This document shows positions 54,835 to 64,000 of a DNA stretch of 64,000 nt, one piece after another; the first letter of the stretch is position 1, and every line of letters begins with the position of its first letter. The position numbers and the translations under genes are program-made. The notes beneath the pieces are model-generated. The model was not told where the DNA came from and made no database searches. It saw nothing but the letters and a program-made list of their open reading frames with translations. Source of the DNA: Phytoactinopolyspora halotolerans (GTDB taxonomy: Bacteria; Actinomycetota; Actinomycetes; Jiangellales; Jiangellaceae); assembly GCF_010550675.1 (NCBI RefSeq), contig NZ_JAAGOA010000028.1, positions 1-64,000 of the forward strand, written 5' to 3'.

Positions 54835-55395
54835 GTGGCGACCACCAACGACCTGAAGAACGGCCTGGTGCTCAACCTCGACGGCCAGCTGTGGACCGTC
54901 CTGGACTTCCAGCACGTGAAGCCAGGAAAGGGCGGTGCGTTCGTGCGCACCAAGCTGAAGAACGTGTTGTCGGGCAAGGTCGTGGACAAGACCTTCAACG
55001 CCGGCGTCAAGGTGGAGACCGCCAACGTCGACCGGCGTGAGATGACCTACCTGTACCGCGACGGAGATGCGTTCGTGTTCATGGACACCCAGTCCTACGA
55101 ACAGGTCCACGTCCCCGCGGCGACCGTCGGCGACGGGCAGAACTTCCTGCTGGAGAACCAGGACGCCGTCGTCGGGTTGCACGACGAGAACCCGCTGTTC
55201 GTGGAGCTGCCCGCATCCGTGGTGCTGACCATCGAGTACACCGAGCCCGGCGTGCAGGGTGACCGCTCCACCGGTGGCACCAAGCCGGCCCGGCTGGAGA
55301 CCGGCCACGAGATCAACGTTCCGCTGTTCATCACCACCGGTGAGAAGGTCAAGGTCGACACCCGCGACGGCTCGTACCTCGGCCGCGCGTCCTGA
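54835..55395 (+). CDS. efp: Elongation factor P
   Basis: A 186-residue, three-domain factor that relieves ribosome stalling at polyproline. The tip loop reads [17 protein letters not shown] with Lys32 at the tip. Actinobacterial EF-P typically has a palindromic PGKGP loop with unmodified Lys; here the second Pro (position 34) is Gly. No EpmA/EpmB-like modifier is seen nearby. GTG 54835. Confidence 0.95.
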   Translation: MATTNDLKNGLVLNLDGQLWTVLDFQHVKPGKGGAFVRTKLKNVLSGKVVDKTFNAGVKVETANVDRREMTYLYRDGDAFVFMDTQSYEQVHVPAATVGDGQNFLLENQDAVVGLHDENPLFVELPASVVLTIEYTEPGVQGDRSTGGTKPARLETGHEINVPLFITTGEKVKVDTRDGSYLGRAS

Positions 55396-55407
55396 TCGGC
55401 GACCTTC

Positions 55408-55818
55408 ATGCCAGCCCGCACTCGCGCCCGGAAGCGGGCCCTGGACATCCTGTTCGAATCCGAACAGCAAGGTCTCGCGCTCGGCGCGACGCTGTCGCGG
55501 CGGATGGCCACGGCCGACCAGCCGCTGAACGAGTACACCGTCGCGCTGGTCGAGGGGGTCAACGCGCACCAGGAGCGGATCGACGAGCTGCTGTCCACCT
55601 ACTCCGAGGGGTGGACCCTGGAACGGATGCCGGCCGTCGACCGCAACGTCCTGCGGATGGGCGCGTTCGAGATCCTGTACCGGGACGACGTGCCGGACCC
55701 GGTGGCGGTCAGCGAGGCGGTGGCCCTGGTGCGCGACCTGTCGACCGACGAGTCGCCGGGCTTCGTCAACGGCCTGCTCGCCCGGCTCATCACCGTCAAG
55801 CCCAGCCTCAGCGTCTAA
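55408..55818 (+). CDS. nusB: Transcription antitermination factor NusB
   Basis: A 136-residue all-helical factor for rRNA antitermination with NusE. ARTRARKRALDILFESEQQG starts the RNA-binding arginine-rich part; the end has DVPDPVAVSEAVALVRDLST and GFVNGLLARL. ATG 55408, 12 bp after efp. A 92-bp palindrome follows. Confidence 0.94.
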   Translation: MPARTRARKRALDILFESEQQGLALGATLSRRMATADQPLNEYTVALVEGVNAHQERIDELLSTYSEGWTLERMPAVDRNVLRMGAFEILYRDDVPDPVAVSEAVALVRDLSTDESPGFVNGLLARLITVKPSLSV

Positions 55819-55836
55819 CCCAGCCCCTCGACCGGG

Positions 55837-55928
55837 CTAAATGATCATGTGAAGTAGGTTTCTTCGTGCCCCACCATGTCTGCAGACCTGTTACGGCACG
55901 AGAAAACCCACTTCACATGATCATTTAG
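55837..55928. repeat. 92-bp palindrome with ATGATCATG ends (copy 4)
   Basis: Same length and about 90% identical to the element at 47813-47904: CTAAATGATCATGTGAAGT outer arm, GTCTGCAGAC centre. Here GGCACGAGAAAACC pairs with GGTTTCTTCGTGCC through three mismatches. It sits between the convergent ends of nusB and the M48 protease gene. Confidence 0.88.
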
Positions 55929-55935
55929 GGCGGGG

Positions 55936-56958
55936 TCAGGTGTTGGGGCGGTTGCGGTTGAAGACGGTGTCGAAGATCTTGCCTCCGGCGTCCTGGGCGC
56001 CGCCGGCGACGTCGCGGAGAACCTTGATCAGCGGATCCGCGGAGCGGTTCCACGCCTCCTGATACGACTTCGCCGCGTTCTTCGCCTCCTGGCTGATCGA
56101 TGCGTCGGCGTCCTCGGACCGGCGTGGGTAATCACCGGCCAGGATCCGGCTGTACTCACCGGAACTCGCCCAGTGGTCCAGTTCGGCGAACCGGACGACC
56201 GCGTGCGGGTGCGTCCGGCCCATCAGACTCAGCAGTTTGAGCAGCCCGTCCCGGGCGTCCTCAGCGGCGTCGTACTCGCGTGCCTGCTGCAGGAACGCCT
56301 CCGTGTCCATCTCCGCCAGCCGGGAGCCACCGGCGAGCTTCATCAGCGTCCGCTTCGCGGCGTCCGGATCCTGCAGCGTCAACAGACCGGCCCGGTCACA
56401 GGACAGCTCCGACTTCCGATGCCATTCCTCGAGCGCCAGCACGATCGCGCGCAGGCCGAAGTACCCCATGGGCAGCCATGCCACCCGCAGCGCCAGATTG
56501 GTCAGCGCCAGCAGCAACGTGCGGTACACGGCGTGACCGGAGAGGATGTGCCCGACCTCGTGTCCGACGACGAACCGGCGCTCCTCCGCGTCGAGCAGGT
56601 CGAACAGCCCGGTGCTGACGACGATGAACGGCTTGTCCTTGCCGATGGCCATCGCGCGCGGCACCGGATCGAGGACCACGTAGAGGTCGGGCACCGGTTT
56701 CAGATCCAGGATGTGCGCCGCGTCGACGACGTCTTGGTGCACGTCGGCGAACTGGGTCTCACCGACGCGGACGGCGCCGGACAAGTAGTGCAGCCGGAGC
56801 GAGCGCTCGCTGAACAGGCCCGCCATCTTGCGGAGCACAGTATCGAAGCCGCGCAGCGAACGCAGCGCGACGAGCGCACCACGGTCGGCCGGATGCTCGT
56901 AGGCACGGGAGCTGATGTCAGGGAATCGGATGCGGGTCCGGTCGGGCGTCGTAGACAT
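55936..56958 (-). CDS. M48-family zinc metallopeptidase
   Basis: A 340-residue protease with RRFVVGHEVGHILSGHAVYR (HEVGH) and the third ligand region HRKSELSCDRAGLLTLQDPD. Hydrophobic stretches beside the active site (TLLLALTNLALRVAWLPMGY) suggest weak membrane association. No signal peptide. Relatives take part in membrane protein quality control. Ends 7 bp after palindrome copy 4. Confidence 0.9.
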   Translation of the reverse strand: MSTTPDRTRIRFPDISSRAYEHPADRGALVALRSLRGFDTVLRKMAGLFSERSLRLHYLSGAVRVGETQFADVHQDVVDAAHILDLKPVPDLYVVLDPVPRAMAIGKDKPFIVVSTGLFDLLDAEERRFVVGHEVGHILSGHAVYRTLLLALTNLALRVAWLPMGYFGLRAIVLALEEWHRKSELSCDRAGLLTLQDPDAAKRTLMKLAGGSRLAEMDTEAFLQQAREYDAAEDARDGLLKLLSLMGRTHPHAVVRFAELDHWASSGEYSRILAGDYPRRSEDADASISQEAKNAAKSYQEAWNRSADPLIKVLRDVAGGAQDAGGKIFDTVFNRNRPNT

Positions 56959-57019
56959 GAAGCCATCGTATGCACAATGCGACCCGTTGGGAGCCCCGGC
57001 GGCGCGGGCTCGTAAGACC

Positions 57020-60000
57020 TCAGCCGATGCTCACGACGGTGCCGGGCCCGGTCCCGTCGTAGTCGACCACGCCGAGGTAGGGGACGCCCCGGCCGAGACC
57101 GTCGTACTCAACGGTGACCTGGGTGGACGATCCCGGCTCGCCGACGATGCGCTCCGGTGCGACGGTGGCGTTGCCGGCAGGCCCGCCACCCACTGCGAAG
57201 TTACGCAGGCTGAAGTCGACCGGCTCACCGTCGGCGGTGGAGTAGACGTGCACCAGAGCCCAATACGTGCCCGGCTCGGGGTCGGGGAGGTCGACCCGCT
57301 CGCTCGACGCGGCCGTCGCCGCCTCCACCGGGAGTTGCCGGCCGTCCGGCCCGAACAGATACATGTCGAAGTCTGCGGTGGCCGCACCGGCGACGAGGTC
57401 GAACCGGGCGAGTGTAGCGCCGTCGCCGACGTCGAGACTCACCAGATGCGAGGAGGCGTTCCCGCCCGTCTTGGGTGGCTCCCCGGGCGTCAGCGAGCCG
57501 TCGGTGACCTCACCGGGAGCCAGGCCGCGCAGCGTGACCCCGGTATCGGCGTCCTGCCCGCTGACCACGTCGAATTCGATCTGGCCGGATGGTCCGTCAC
57601 CGCTCACCTCGTCCGGCGCGTCCAGGCCGACCGGATTGACGACGACGGGGCTGCGCGCGGCGGTGCCGGCACCGCGCCAGGTCAGCGTGCCGTGCGCATA
57701 CTGCTCCAGGTCGGCGTCGTCGCGGGTGAGCACCACCCGGAACCGCTTGGTCTGACCCGGCTGTGTGAACAACAGCACCGACGGGCTGACGTGGGCGGCG
57801 AAGCCGGGGACGTCGACGTCGGCGACGTACAGCCCGGGACGGGTCGCGGTCACCTCCCGGACGACCTGTTGTTTACCGGCCAGCGCGCCGATCGAGATCG
57901 ACGGGTAGTTCAGGTTGGACGGATCGATCGGTTCCACGCCGGGGATGTCCAGCTCGGCGCCGGTTCCGGCCAGGAACGACAGCCAGTCGTCCGCGGTGGC
58001 GTCGTAGACGAGGCCGGGGGAGAGCGCGGCACCCGGGTCGACGTACCCGGCGCCGGAGCCGAATCGGTCGCGATCCGGCGAGCCTTCCGCGTCGACCAGG
58101 TCGGACGTGGACGTCATGAGTGCCGACTTGATCGCTGCCGGCGACCAGTCCGGGTGCTCCGCGCGTAGCAGGGCGGCGATCCCGGCGACGTGCGGAGACG
58201 CCATCGAGGTGCCGGAGAGGAAGCCGTACTGCGCGTCGCCGTCCTGCCCGGTGTAGCCGGGCGTGACGGCCGAGAGGACGTTGACACCGGGCGCCGTGAG
58301 GTCCGGTTTGAGCAGGTCGCCGTCGTTGGCCAGCGCCGGTCCGCGGGATGAGAAGCCGGCCAGGACCGGTGACGGTGCAGGCGGAAGGTCGGTCTGGTCG
58401 CCGGGAAGCAGGGCCGCTGTCGCACCGTCGGGGGCGCTCTCGGCGATGTACTCGCGCGCATGGTCGGCGTCCGCCGCGCTCAGCTGTACGGTCGGGACGG
58501 CGTGGCTGTCCGGGTCGAGGGTCTCGTCCGGATCCGTGTTGCCGAGGATCATGCCCACGCCACCGGCACGGGCGACCTCGTCGGACTTGTCGGTGCGCGG
58601 AATCTCACCGCGGTCACACAGGACCAGCGCTCCGTCGGCACGTTCCTCATCCAGGCTGTCCGGCATGCAAAGCGTCGCCTCGTCCGCGGTTGCGCCGCTC
58701 GCGGCGATGTCGCCGGCCCTCACCAGCGGCGTCTGCTCGTCGAGCCCACCCGGGTGGAGCATCGCGCCGCGGAATCGACGCCCGTCGCCGAGCTCCACCG
58801 TTCCCGGGTAGCCGGCGTGTGTGCCCGCGGCCACCGTGGCGACCCAGGGGTTATTGTGCGCGACGGTGGAGGCGCCCGGCCCGTGGTTGCCCGCCGATAC
58901 GGCGACGAAGATGTCCGCCGAGGCCGCGGAGAGAAGCGCGAGTGATATCACGTCGGCGGCGGTGTCGCGGAAGCCGGCGATGGACAGGTTCAGGATGTCG
59001 ACGTTGTCGACGACGGCCTGGTCGACGGCGGCGACGACGTCGGAGAGGAAGCAGCCGCCCGCCTCGGGGTCCTGCGCTGTCCAGCACGCCTTGTATGCCG
59101 CGATCTTCGCCGCCGGTGCCATGCCTGAACCCGCACCGAGGTCCTGACCGTCGATGGACATCGGCACACCCGTGTTGCCGGCGGCGATTCCGGTGACATG
59201 ACTGCCGTGTCCCTGGCCGTCCCGCGGCGAAGCGAACTCGTCGTCATCACGTTCCCCGGGCGGAACACTGCCGAGGAAGCCGTCCGCGAAGTAGCGAGCG
59301 GAGATCACCTTGTCCGTGCAGTCGTCGGCATCCCAGCGCTCGCCGGTCTGGCACTCACCGGTGAACAGCTCGCCGTTCGCCTTCACCATGGCCGTTTCCG
59401 TCTCCGACGTCCGGTACGGCCGGCCGACGTCCTCAGACGGCGCCGACGGCAGCGCCGAACCGGCGAACGACGGATTCTCCGGCCACAGCCCGGAGTCGAC
59501 GATACCGACGACGACGCCCATACCTGCGCTGTCGACGCCGCCGAGTTCCTCCCACACACCGTCGTCGCCGGGTAGACCGAGGTGATCCGGAGACTGCACC
59601 GTGTCCAGCGGCTGCGCGGTGTCCGGCACCACCGCGAGCACCCGTGGATCCTGCTGCAACTCTGCCGCCTGCGTTGCGTCCAGGTCTGCGGCGAATGCGT
59701 TGACGGCCGCGCTGTACTGCTGCGCCGGATCGGCACCGACACGGGCGGCGACCTCGGCCTGCTGCCCGTGGAGATGATCGCGGTAGCGGCGGGCCGCGCT
59801 GGTGCCGGCGTCGAACCCCTGCCCGTCGGCGGCGGTGGCCGGGAGGTCGTCGGCGCCGCCGGTGTACGTGGCCGCGGGCGCGTCGGCGAGCACGACGAGG
59901 TATCGGCCGTCGTCGTGAAACGACGTCGGAGGAGTGAGCAGACCGTCGCCGAGCGTAGTACCGAGGAGATCCGGAAGGCCGCCGGACTCGGCCGTGCCGC

Positions 60001-60160
60001 GGGCTGCGGGATCGGCGAGGTCAGGATGGCCGGCGTCGTCATCAGGGGCCGCGAGCGCGTACCCGGCGCCGGCCAGGGCGGTGGCGACGGCAAGCCCGGC
60101 GGCGGCCGTCGTCGTGGCGATCCTGGACATGTGCCGCCGCATGCGGGCTGTGCTCGACAC
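57020..60160 (-). CDS. Secreted subtilisin-family serine protease (S8) with PA insert
   Basis: A 1046-residue secreted protease from GTG 60160 (AGGAGG 8 bases ahead). Signal peptide about 1-38 with AGYALAAPDD near the cleavage site, an inhibitor_I9-like propeptide about 85-185, and an S8 domain with Asp222 (VGIVDSGLWPE), His318 (DGQGHGSHVTG), oxyanion Asn425 (SAGNHGP) and Ser652 (LSGTSMASPHVAG). A PA domain is inserted at about 450-595. A fibronectin-like C-terminal region and a PPC-like beta domain (TYWALVHVYSTADGEPVDFS) follow. Architecture is that of cucumisin-like bacterial S8 enzymes. No sortase signal. Confidence 0.92.
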   Translation of the reverse strand: MSSTARMRRHMSRIATTTAAAGLAVATALAGAGYALAAPDDDAGHPDLADPAARGTAESGGLPDLLGTTLGDGLLTPPTSFHDDGRYLVVLADAPAATYTGGADDLPATAADGQGFDAGTSAARRYRDHLHGQQAEVAARVGADPAQQYSAAVNAFAADLDATQAAELQQDPRVLAVVPDTAQPLDTVQSPDHLGLPGDDGVWEELGGVDSAGMGVVVGIVDSGLWPENPSFAGSALPSAPSEDVGRPYRTSETETAMVKANGELFTGECQTGERWDADDCTDKVISARYFADGFLGSVPPGERDDDEFASPRDGQGHGSHVTGIAAGNTGVPMSIDGQDLGAGSGMAPAAKIAAYKACWTAQDPEAGGCFLSDVVAAVDQAVVDNVDILNLSIAGFRDTAADVISLALLSAASADIFVAVSAGNHGPGASTVAHNNPWVATVAAGTHAGYPGTVELGDGRRFRGAMLHPGGLDEQTPLVRAGDIAASGATADEATLCMPDSLDEERADGALVLCDRGEIPRTDKSDEVARAGGVGMILGNTDPDETLDPDSHAVPTVQLSAADADHAREYIAESAPDGATAALLPGDQTDLPPAPSPVLAGFSSRGPALANDGDLLKPDLTAPGVNVLSAVTPGYTGQDGDAQYGFLSGTSMASPHVAGIAALLRAEHPDWSPAAIKSALMTSTSDLVDAEGSPDRDRFGSGAGYVDPGAALSPGLVYDATADDWLSFLAGTGAELDIPGVEPIDPSNLNYPSISIGALAGKQQVVREVTATRPGLYVADVDVPGFAAHVSPSVLLFTQPGQTKRFRVVLTRDDADLEQYAHGTLTWRGAGTAARSPVVVNPVGLDAPDEVSGDGPSGQIEFDVVSGQDADTGVTLRGLAPGEVTDGSLTPGEPPKTGGNASSHLVSLDVGDGATLARFDLVAGAATADFDMYLFGPDGRQLPVEAATAASSERVDLPDPEPGTYWALVHVYSTADGEPVDFSLRNFAVGGGPAGNATVAPERIVGEPGSSTQVTVEYDGLGRGVPYLGVVDYDGTGPGTVVSIG

Positions 60161-60272
60161 GTGCCGTCCTCCTGGGTGCGTCACCGGTCAGCGGTCCATG
60201 GGTACGCTGACTCGCCGGCCAGCCGTCGTGGAGAACACTATCGAAGATCTCCGACAGCCACGGCTGCTCGCC

Positions 60273-61346
60273 TCAATCGCGCCGGACGACGATGTCCTCC
60301 CGGGCGGCGGCGTAGTGGCAGGCCGCCTCGTGGTCAGTGCGGTCGCGGACGACCAGGGCCGGCTCCTCGTCGGCGCACGTCTGGGTCGCCATCCAGCAAC
60401 GGGTGCGGAATCGGCACCCGCTGGGCGGGCTGGCCGGGCTGGGCGGGTCACCCGAGAGGACGATCTGCTCACGCTGTCCGCGGACCGATGGATCCGGCAC
60501 CGGTGCAGCGGAGAGCAACGCCTGAGTGTACGGATGACTGGGGTGCTCGTAGATCTGTTCGTCGGTCCCGACCTCGACCACCTTCCCGAGATACATCACC
60601 GCCACCCGGTCGGAGATGTGCCGCACGACGGAGAGGTCATGGGCGATGAAGATGTACGAGAGCCCGAGCTCCCGCTGCAGGCCGGCCAGGAGGTTCATCA
60701 CCTGTGCCTGAACCGAGACGTCGAGCGCGGAGACCGGTTCGTCGCAGATGATGACGTCGGGACGTAACGCCAGACCGCGCGCGATACCGATACGCTGCCG
60801 CTGCCCGCCGGAGAACTGGTGCGGGTAGCGGTTGATGTGCTCGGGGTTCAGCCCCACGAGCTCAAGCAACTCCTGTACCCGTCGTCGTCGCCCGCTCTTC
60901 GGCTCGACCTCCGGGTGCAGATCGAACGGCTCGCCGACGATGTCGCCGACGGTCATCCGCGGATCCAGCGAGGAGTACGGGTCTTGGAAGACCATCTGCA
61001 CGTTGCGTCGCAGCGCGCGCAGTTCCTTGCCGGTGAGCTCGTAGATGTTCCGGCCGTTCAACCGGACCTCACCGCGGGTCGGCTCTTCCAGCCGCATCAG
61101 CAGTTTGGCCAGCGTCGACTTGCCGCAGCCGGACTCGCCGACGACGCCGAGCGTCTCGCCTTTGCGCAGTTCGAACGAGACCCCATCGACCGCCCGCACG
61201 GTGCCGGCGTGCCGGCGCAGCAGACGACCACCCGACAGCGGGAAGTGCTTGGCCAGGTCGCGGACTTCGAGCAACGTTTGCCCGGAACCAGAGCCCGCAG
61301 ACCGGCCCGAGCCGGCACCTTGCTCGGCGGTGGGTTCAGCGGACAC
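60273..61346 (-). CDS. ABC transporter ATPase, dipeptide/oligopeptide type (OppF-like)
   Basis: A 357-residue ATPase: Walker [21 protein letters not shown], signature [20 protein letters not shown], Walker [17 protein letters not shown]-loop IAHDLSVV, and the C-terminal oligo_HPY tail with [16 protein letters not shown], where cysteines may bind an iron-sulfur cluster as in other Opp ATPases. Overlaps the OppD-like gene by 11 bp. Permease genes are not in the window. Confidence 0.92.
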   Translation of the reverse strand: MSAEPTAEQGAGSGRSAGSGSGQTLLEVRDLAKHFPLSGGRLLRRHAGTVRAVDGVSFELRKGETLGVVGESGCGKSTLAKLLMRLEEPTRGEVRLNGRNIYELTGKELRALRRNVQMVFQDPYSSLDPRMTVGDIVGEPFDLHPEVEPKSGRRRRVQELLELVGLNPEHINRYPHQFSGGQRQRIGIARGLALRPDVIICDEPVSALDVSVQAQVMNLLAGLQRELGLSYIFIAHDLSVVRHISDRVAVMYLGKVVEVGTDEQIYEHPSHPYTQALLSAAPVPDPSVRGQREQIVLSGDPPSPASPPSGCRFRTRCWMATQTCADEEPALVVRDRTDHEAACHYAAAREDIVVRRD

Positions 61347-62370
61347 CGCTCAGTACCTCCTCGGTGAAGTGGCACGCGCTGGAGCGTCCCCCGGCTACGG
61401 TGCGCAGCGGTGGGCGGTCCGTGGTGCACAGGGCTTCGGCGGCGGAGCAGCGCGGATGGAAGGCGCATCCGGACGGGATCCGGGTCAGCGTTGGGGGCAA
61501 ACCTTGAATGGCCGCGAGTGCGTGGCCCTTGAGGTCAACTCGGGGAATCGATTCGAGTAGACCCTTGGTGTACGGATGCGCAGGCGAAGCGTAGATGTCA
61601 TGCACGGGCGCCTGCTCGAGGATCCGGCCCGCGTACATCACGGCGATCCGATCAGCGACGTCGGCCACCACCCCGAGATCGTGCGTGATAAGGATGAGGC
61701 CCATTCCGCTGTCTCGCTGCAATTCCCGCAGCAGGTTCATGATCTGTGCCTGCACTGTCACGTCCAGTGCGGTGGTCGGTTCGTCGGCGATGAGCACGGC
61801 GGGGTCCAATGCGATCGCCATGGCGATCATGATGCGTTGCCGCATGCCGCCGGAGAACTGGTGTGGATAGTCGCGGACTCGTTCGCGTGCGGCCGGGATG
61901 TGCACCCGGTCCATCAACTCGATGGAGCGCTTGCGCGCGTCGGACCTGGACATCCCCCGGTGAACGCGGAACATTTCGGCGATCTGCCAGCCAACCGGAA
62001 AGACGGGATTGAGCGCGGACAGCGCATCCTGGAAGATCATGGCAATCTGGCTGCCGCGGACCTGCTTTCGTTCCTTCTCGGGCAGCGGGAGCAGGTCGCG
62101 GCCGCGGAAACGGACGGCACCGCCGGTGATGTAGCCCGGTGGGCTGTCGACGATGCCCATGATCGCTTGCGCGGTGACGCTCTTGCCTGAGCCGGATTCG
62201 CCGAGCACAGCGAGGGTCTCACCGTCGTCCACGCGGTAGGACACGCCGTTGACCGCTCGCGCGATGCCTTCCCGGGTACGAAACTCCACGTGCAGGTCGT
62301 CTACCTCGAGCAGAGGTGCCGCGTCCGGGACAGGGTCGTCGGCGATCGCCGATGTCTCAGTCGTGCTCAC
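61336..62370 (-). CDS. ABC transporter ATPase, dipeptide/oligopeptide type (OppD-like)
   Basis: A 344-residue ATPase: Walker [21 protein letters not shown], signature [20 protein letters not shown], Walker [15 protein letters not shown], and oligo_HPY end [19 protein letters not shown] 62370 follows GGAGGAG. It pairs with the OppF-like ATPase. The lipoprotein-binding gene at 63217 on the other strand is a likely partner. Confidence 0.92.
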   Translation of the reverse strand: MSTTETSAIADDPVPDAAPLLEVDDLHVEFRTREGIARAVNGVSYRVDDGETLAVLGESGSGKSVTAQAIMGIVDSPPGYITGGAVRFRGRDLLPLPEKERKQVRGSQIAMIFQDALSALNPVFPVGWQIAEMFRVHRGMSRSDARKRSIELMDRVHIPAARERVRDYPHQFSGGMRQRIMIAMAIALDPAVLIADEPTTALDVTVQAQIMNLLRELQRDSGMGLILITHDLGVVADVADRIAVMYAGRILEQAPVHDIYASPAHPYTKGLLESIPRVDLKGHALAAIQGLPPTLTRIPSGCAFHPRCSAAEALCTTDRPPLRTVAGGRSSACHFTEEVLSGVR

Positions 62371-62452
62371 GACGGATTCTCCTCCTTGATCCCGGGGACT
62401 GTAACCCGGTGGGCGGGCAGACGCCGACTGCTGCATCGCGTCGGCACTTCGG

Positions 62453-63007
62453 TCACGCGTCGCGCGCTGCGTCACGTTCCCGTTTACGTTCCTCCCATGC
62501 CTGGAGCATCTGGCCGTGGTGGTATTCGTAAAGCCAAATGCAGTAGTCGCGCATGTTCTCCAGCCGCCTTCTGGGTCCGGACTCGTTCTCCCCGAGGGCG
62601 CCCAGGATCTTCTCGATTCCCCTGGCGCGCAGCAGAAGGTATTGGTGCTCGGTAGCCAGGAATGTGCCGAAGACATCGTCTTCGACCCGGAAATAGTGGC
62701 TGCGATCGCCGGGCACCGTCACCCGCTTGATGAACCCGGCCTGGGCGAGATTCCGGGTGGCGGTGGAAATCGAACCCGCGCTAGCGCGCAACGCGCCGAT
62801 CAGGTCTGCACTTGAGGTGTGCGGCGCGTTGCTCATCACGAGATACCCGAGGACGCGGCCTTCCATCCGTGGCCAGCCCCGCTCGTGGAAGAGCATGCCG
62901 ATCTCCTCGGCGTACTGCGCGCGCCGCTCCTCATCCAGCCGGTCCTCGCTGGTGGCGGAGAGGCCGCCGGGGGATTCGTCGGCGTGGTCGTGGTGCGATG
63001 CCGCCAT
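62453..63007 (-). CDS. GbsR/MarR-family transcriptional regulator
   Basis: A 184-residue winged-helix protein. EEIGMLFHERGWPRMEGRVL with GYLVMSNAPHTSSADLIGAL and ASAGSISTATRNLAQAGFIK are typical of the GbsR-like group, which in Bacillus represses glycine-betaine synthesis genes in response to choline. ATG 63007 follows GGAGGGAG. It is divergent to the binding-protein gene with a palindrome between them, so it probably regulates this importer; its ligand is unknown. Confidence 0.86.
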   Translation of the reverse strand: MAASHHDHADESPGGLSATSEDRLDEERRAQYAEEIGMLFHERGWPRMEGRVLGYLVMSNAPHTSSADLIGALRASAGSISTATRNLAQAGFIKRVTVPGDRSHYFRVEDDVFGTFLATEHQYLLLRARGIEKILGALGENESGPRRRLENMRDYCIWLYEYHHGQMLQAWEERKRERDAARDA

Positions 63008-63081
63008 CGGTCTCCCTCCAGGTGTGTAGGGATCATCCTCGAACATTCACCGGCTCTGAGGCCAGCCTGGCGCGTTACAAA

Positions 63082-63107
63082 GAAGTTTCAATTCCTACTG
63101 AAACTTC
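63082..63107. promoter_or_regulatory. Probable operator for the GbsR/MarR-like regulator
   Basis: GAAGTTTCA-ATTCCTAC-TGAAACTTC is a perfect 9-bp-arm palindrome in the 209-bp divergent gap, in a locally AT-rich stretch (TTTAGATTACTACAGT) that could hold promoter elements for the binding-protein gene. Confidence 0.65.
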
Positions 63108-63216
63108 CGATGTTTAGATTACTACAGTATGTTCGGACGCCATCAGATCGGCACAGCCGCCCGGGCAGGTCAACGTCGTGTGCCTGGGAGGCTCCTGTCT
63201 CGACTAAGGAGCAGCC

Positions 63217-64000
63217 ATGAGCGCAAGCCGCTTCGGCTTCAGACGCCGCCGCGGGAACCGCGGCGCGTCCAGTCCACGCCTCACCAGCCGGCCGGGCAGC
63301 CGTGTGCTACTGGCGGGTGTCGTCGGCGCATTGCTGATCGTGAGCGGATGCGGCTCGGACGACGGCGGTGACAGCGGTGAATCGGGGTCCGAGGGTGACG
63401 GTGCGGCGGAGAACACCGGCGGGACCTTCTCGGTGGGCACCGATGAGCCGGATCACCTGACACCGCACCGTATGACGGGTGCGTTCAACGAGGTCGACGC
63501 GCTGTTCTCCGGGCTGGTCGAGTTCGGCGACGGTACCGAACCGAAGAACCTGCATGCCGAATCGATTGAGTCTGACGACAACATCGTCTGGACCATTACC
63601 CTCAAGGACGGCTGGACCTGGCACAACGGCGAGCCCGTGGTGGCAGAAGACTACGTGGACGCTTGGAACGCGACCGCGTACGGCCCGAACGGTTGGGCGA
63701 ACAATGCCCAGCTGTCCAACATCGAGGGATACGACGAACTCAACCCGCAGGACGGGGAGCCGGAGCAGGATACGCTCTCCGGTCTCGAGGTCATCGATGA
63801 CCGGCAGTTCCAGGTGACCCTCAAGTCTGCCGACAGCCAGTTCCCGTACAAACTGAAACTCCCCGGGTTCTACGCGTTGCCCGCGGTGGCGTTCGAGGAC
63901 CCTGATGCCTTCGACGAGGCCCCGATCGGGAATGGTCCGTTCCGCATGGACGGCACATGGGAGCATGACGTCCAGATCAGCATGGTCCGTTACGAGGACT
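63217..64000 (+). CDS. ABC transporter substrate-binding lipoprotein, family 5 (3' partial)
   Basis: The first 261 residues of a peptide/nickel-type binding protein; the frame is open to the window end. A long, arginine-rich lead (FRRRRGNRG) precedes the membrane helix VLLAGVVGALLIVSGC, whose LIVSGC is a lipobox with acylated Cys near residue 47. Then comes an acidic Gly/Ser linker. VWTITLKDGWTWHNGEPVVA is the SBP_bac_5 signature. ATG 63217 follows AAGGAG. It delivers ligand, probably peptides, to a permease beyond the window and the two ATPases on the left. Confidence 0.92.
   Translation, partial: MSASRFGFRRRRGNRGASSPRLTSRPGSRVLLAGVVGALLIVSGCGSDDGGDSGESGSEGDGAAENTGGTFSVGTDEPDHLTPHRMTGAFNEVDALFSGLVEFGDGTEPKNLHAESIESDDNIVWTITLKDGWTWHNGEPVVAEDYVDAWNATAYGPNGWANNAQLSNIEGYDELNPQDGEPEQDTLSGLEVIDDRQFQVTLKSADSQFPYKLKLPGFYALPAVAFEDPDAFDEAPIGNGPFRMDGTWEHDVQISMVRYED

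Overview
The window is high-GC DNA with GTG starts, many 4-bp ATGA/GTGA gene overlaps and a run of actinobacterial marker clusters: parA-scpA-scpB-rluB, DUF881-Sbp-DUF881-gcvH-FHA-MerR, and aroC-aroK-aroB-aroQ-pepQ-efp-nusB. It is the chromosome of an Actinomycetota species. The genus cannot be fixed from the sequence alone. All function calls come from reading motifs; no database search was possible.

Layout. 1-2.0 kb is a lower-GC accessory patch: the C-terminal end of an RHS protein carrying a type-44-like polymorphic toxin domain, a membrane-anchored candidate immunity protein 6 bp downstream, and gene debris. 2.1-4.9 kb holds a Nudix ADP-ribose hydrolase, alanine dehydrogenase and XerD. 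4.9-6.7 kb is a scar: a palindrome, a pullulanase lacking its N-terminal half, and a degenerate 31-bp minisatellite. 6.8-10.8 kb carries small regulator/enzyme modules (LysR/EamA, RidA/TetR, a maleylpyruvate-isomerase-like protein). 11.0-19.2 kb is housekeeping: chromosome segregation and condensation (parA, scpA, scpB), rluB, aromatic amino acid genes (aroH, tyrA), cmk, plsC and der.

19.2-30 kb is accessory metabolism and regulation. It has a TetR locus with two unannotated-size membrane peptides (26 and 37 aa), a TPP enzyme plus cyclase pair, tRNA-Pro(GGG) followed by a PD-(D/E)XK nuclease with duplicated DNA-binding repeats, an FAD oxidase/WYL regulator pair, and maleylacetate reductase with an esterase. 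30.2-36.1 kb is the conserved CDP-alcohol phosphatidyltransferase-DUF881-Sbp-DUF881-gcvH-garA-ftsR-bifunctional nuclease-merR cluster. 36.6-40.2 kb is a potassium uptake operon with two KtrB/TrkH-type channels and one TrkA subunit. 40.4-43.5 kb is gcvP behind a glycine riboswitch. 44-47.8 kb has DedA and TldD/TldE. 47.9-55.8 kb is the shikimate-pepQ-efp-nusB run, interrupted by an alarmone synthetase, a VapBC pair and an L7/L12-like membrane protein. 56-64 kb has an M48 protease, a secreted S8 protease, and a peptide-type ABC importer (two ATPases and a binding protein) with a GbsR/MarR-like regulator.

The feature that coding genes do not explain is a rich set of structured intergenic repeats. 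One group is hairpins whose ends carry ATGATCATG (4.9, 19.2, 47.8, 55.8 kb, and a relative at 43.7 kb). A second is a pair of convergent-gene elements with a conserved core and unrelated outer stems (8.75 and 9.92 kb). A third is an inverted pair of about 120-bp units (36.2/36.5 kb). These, together with the TetR/small-peptide regulon (shared operator AGTGA-N8-TCACT) and the tRNA-adjacent nuclease, are the best candidates for undescribed biology here.
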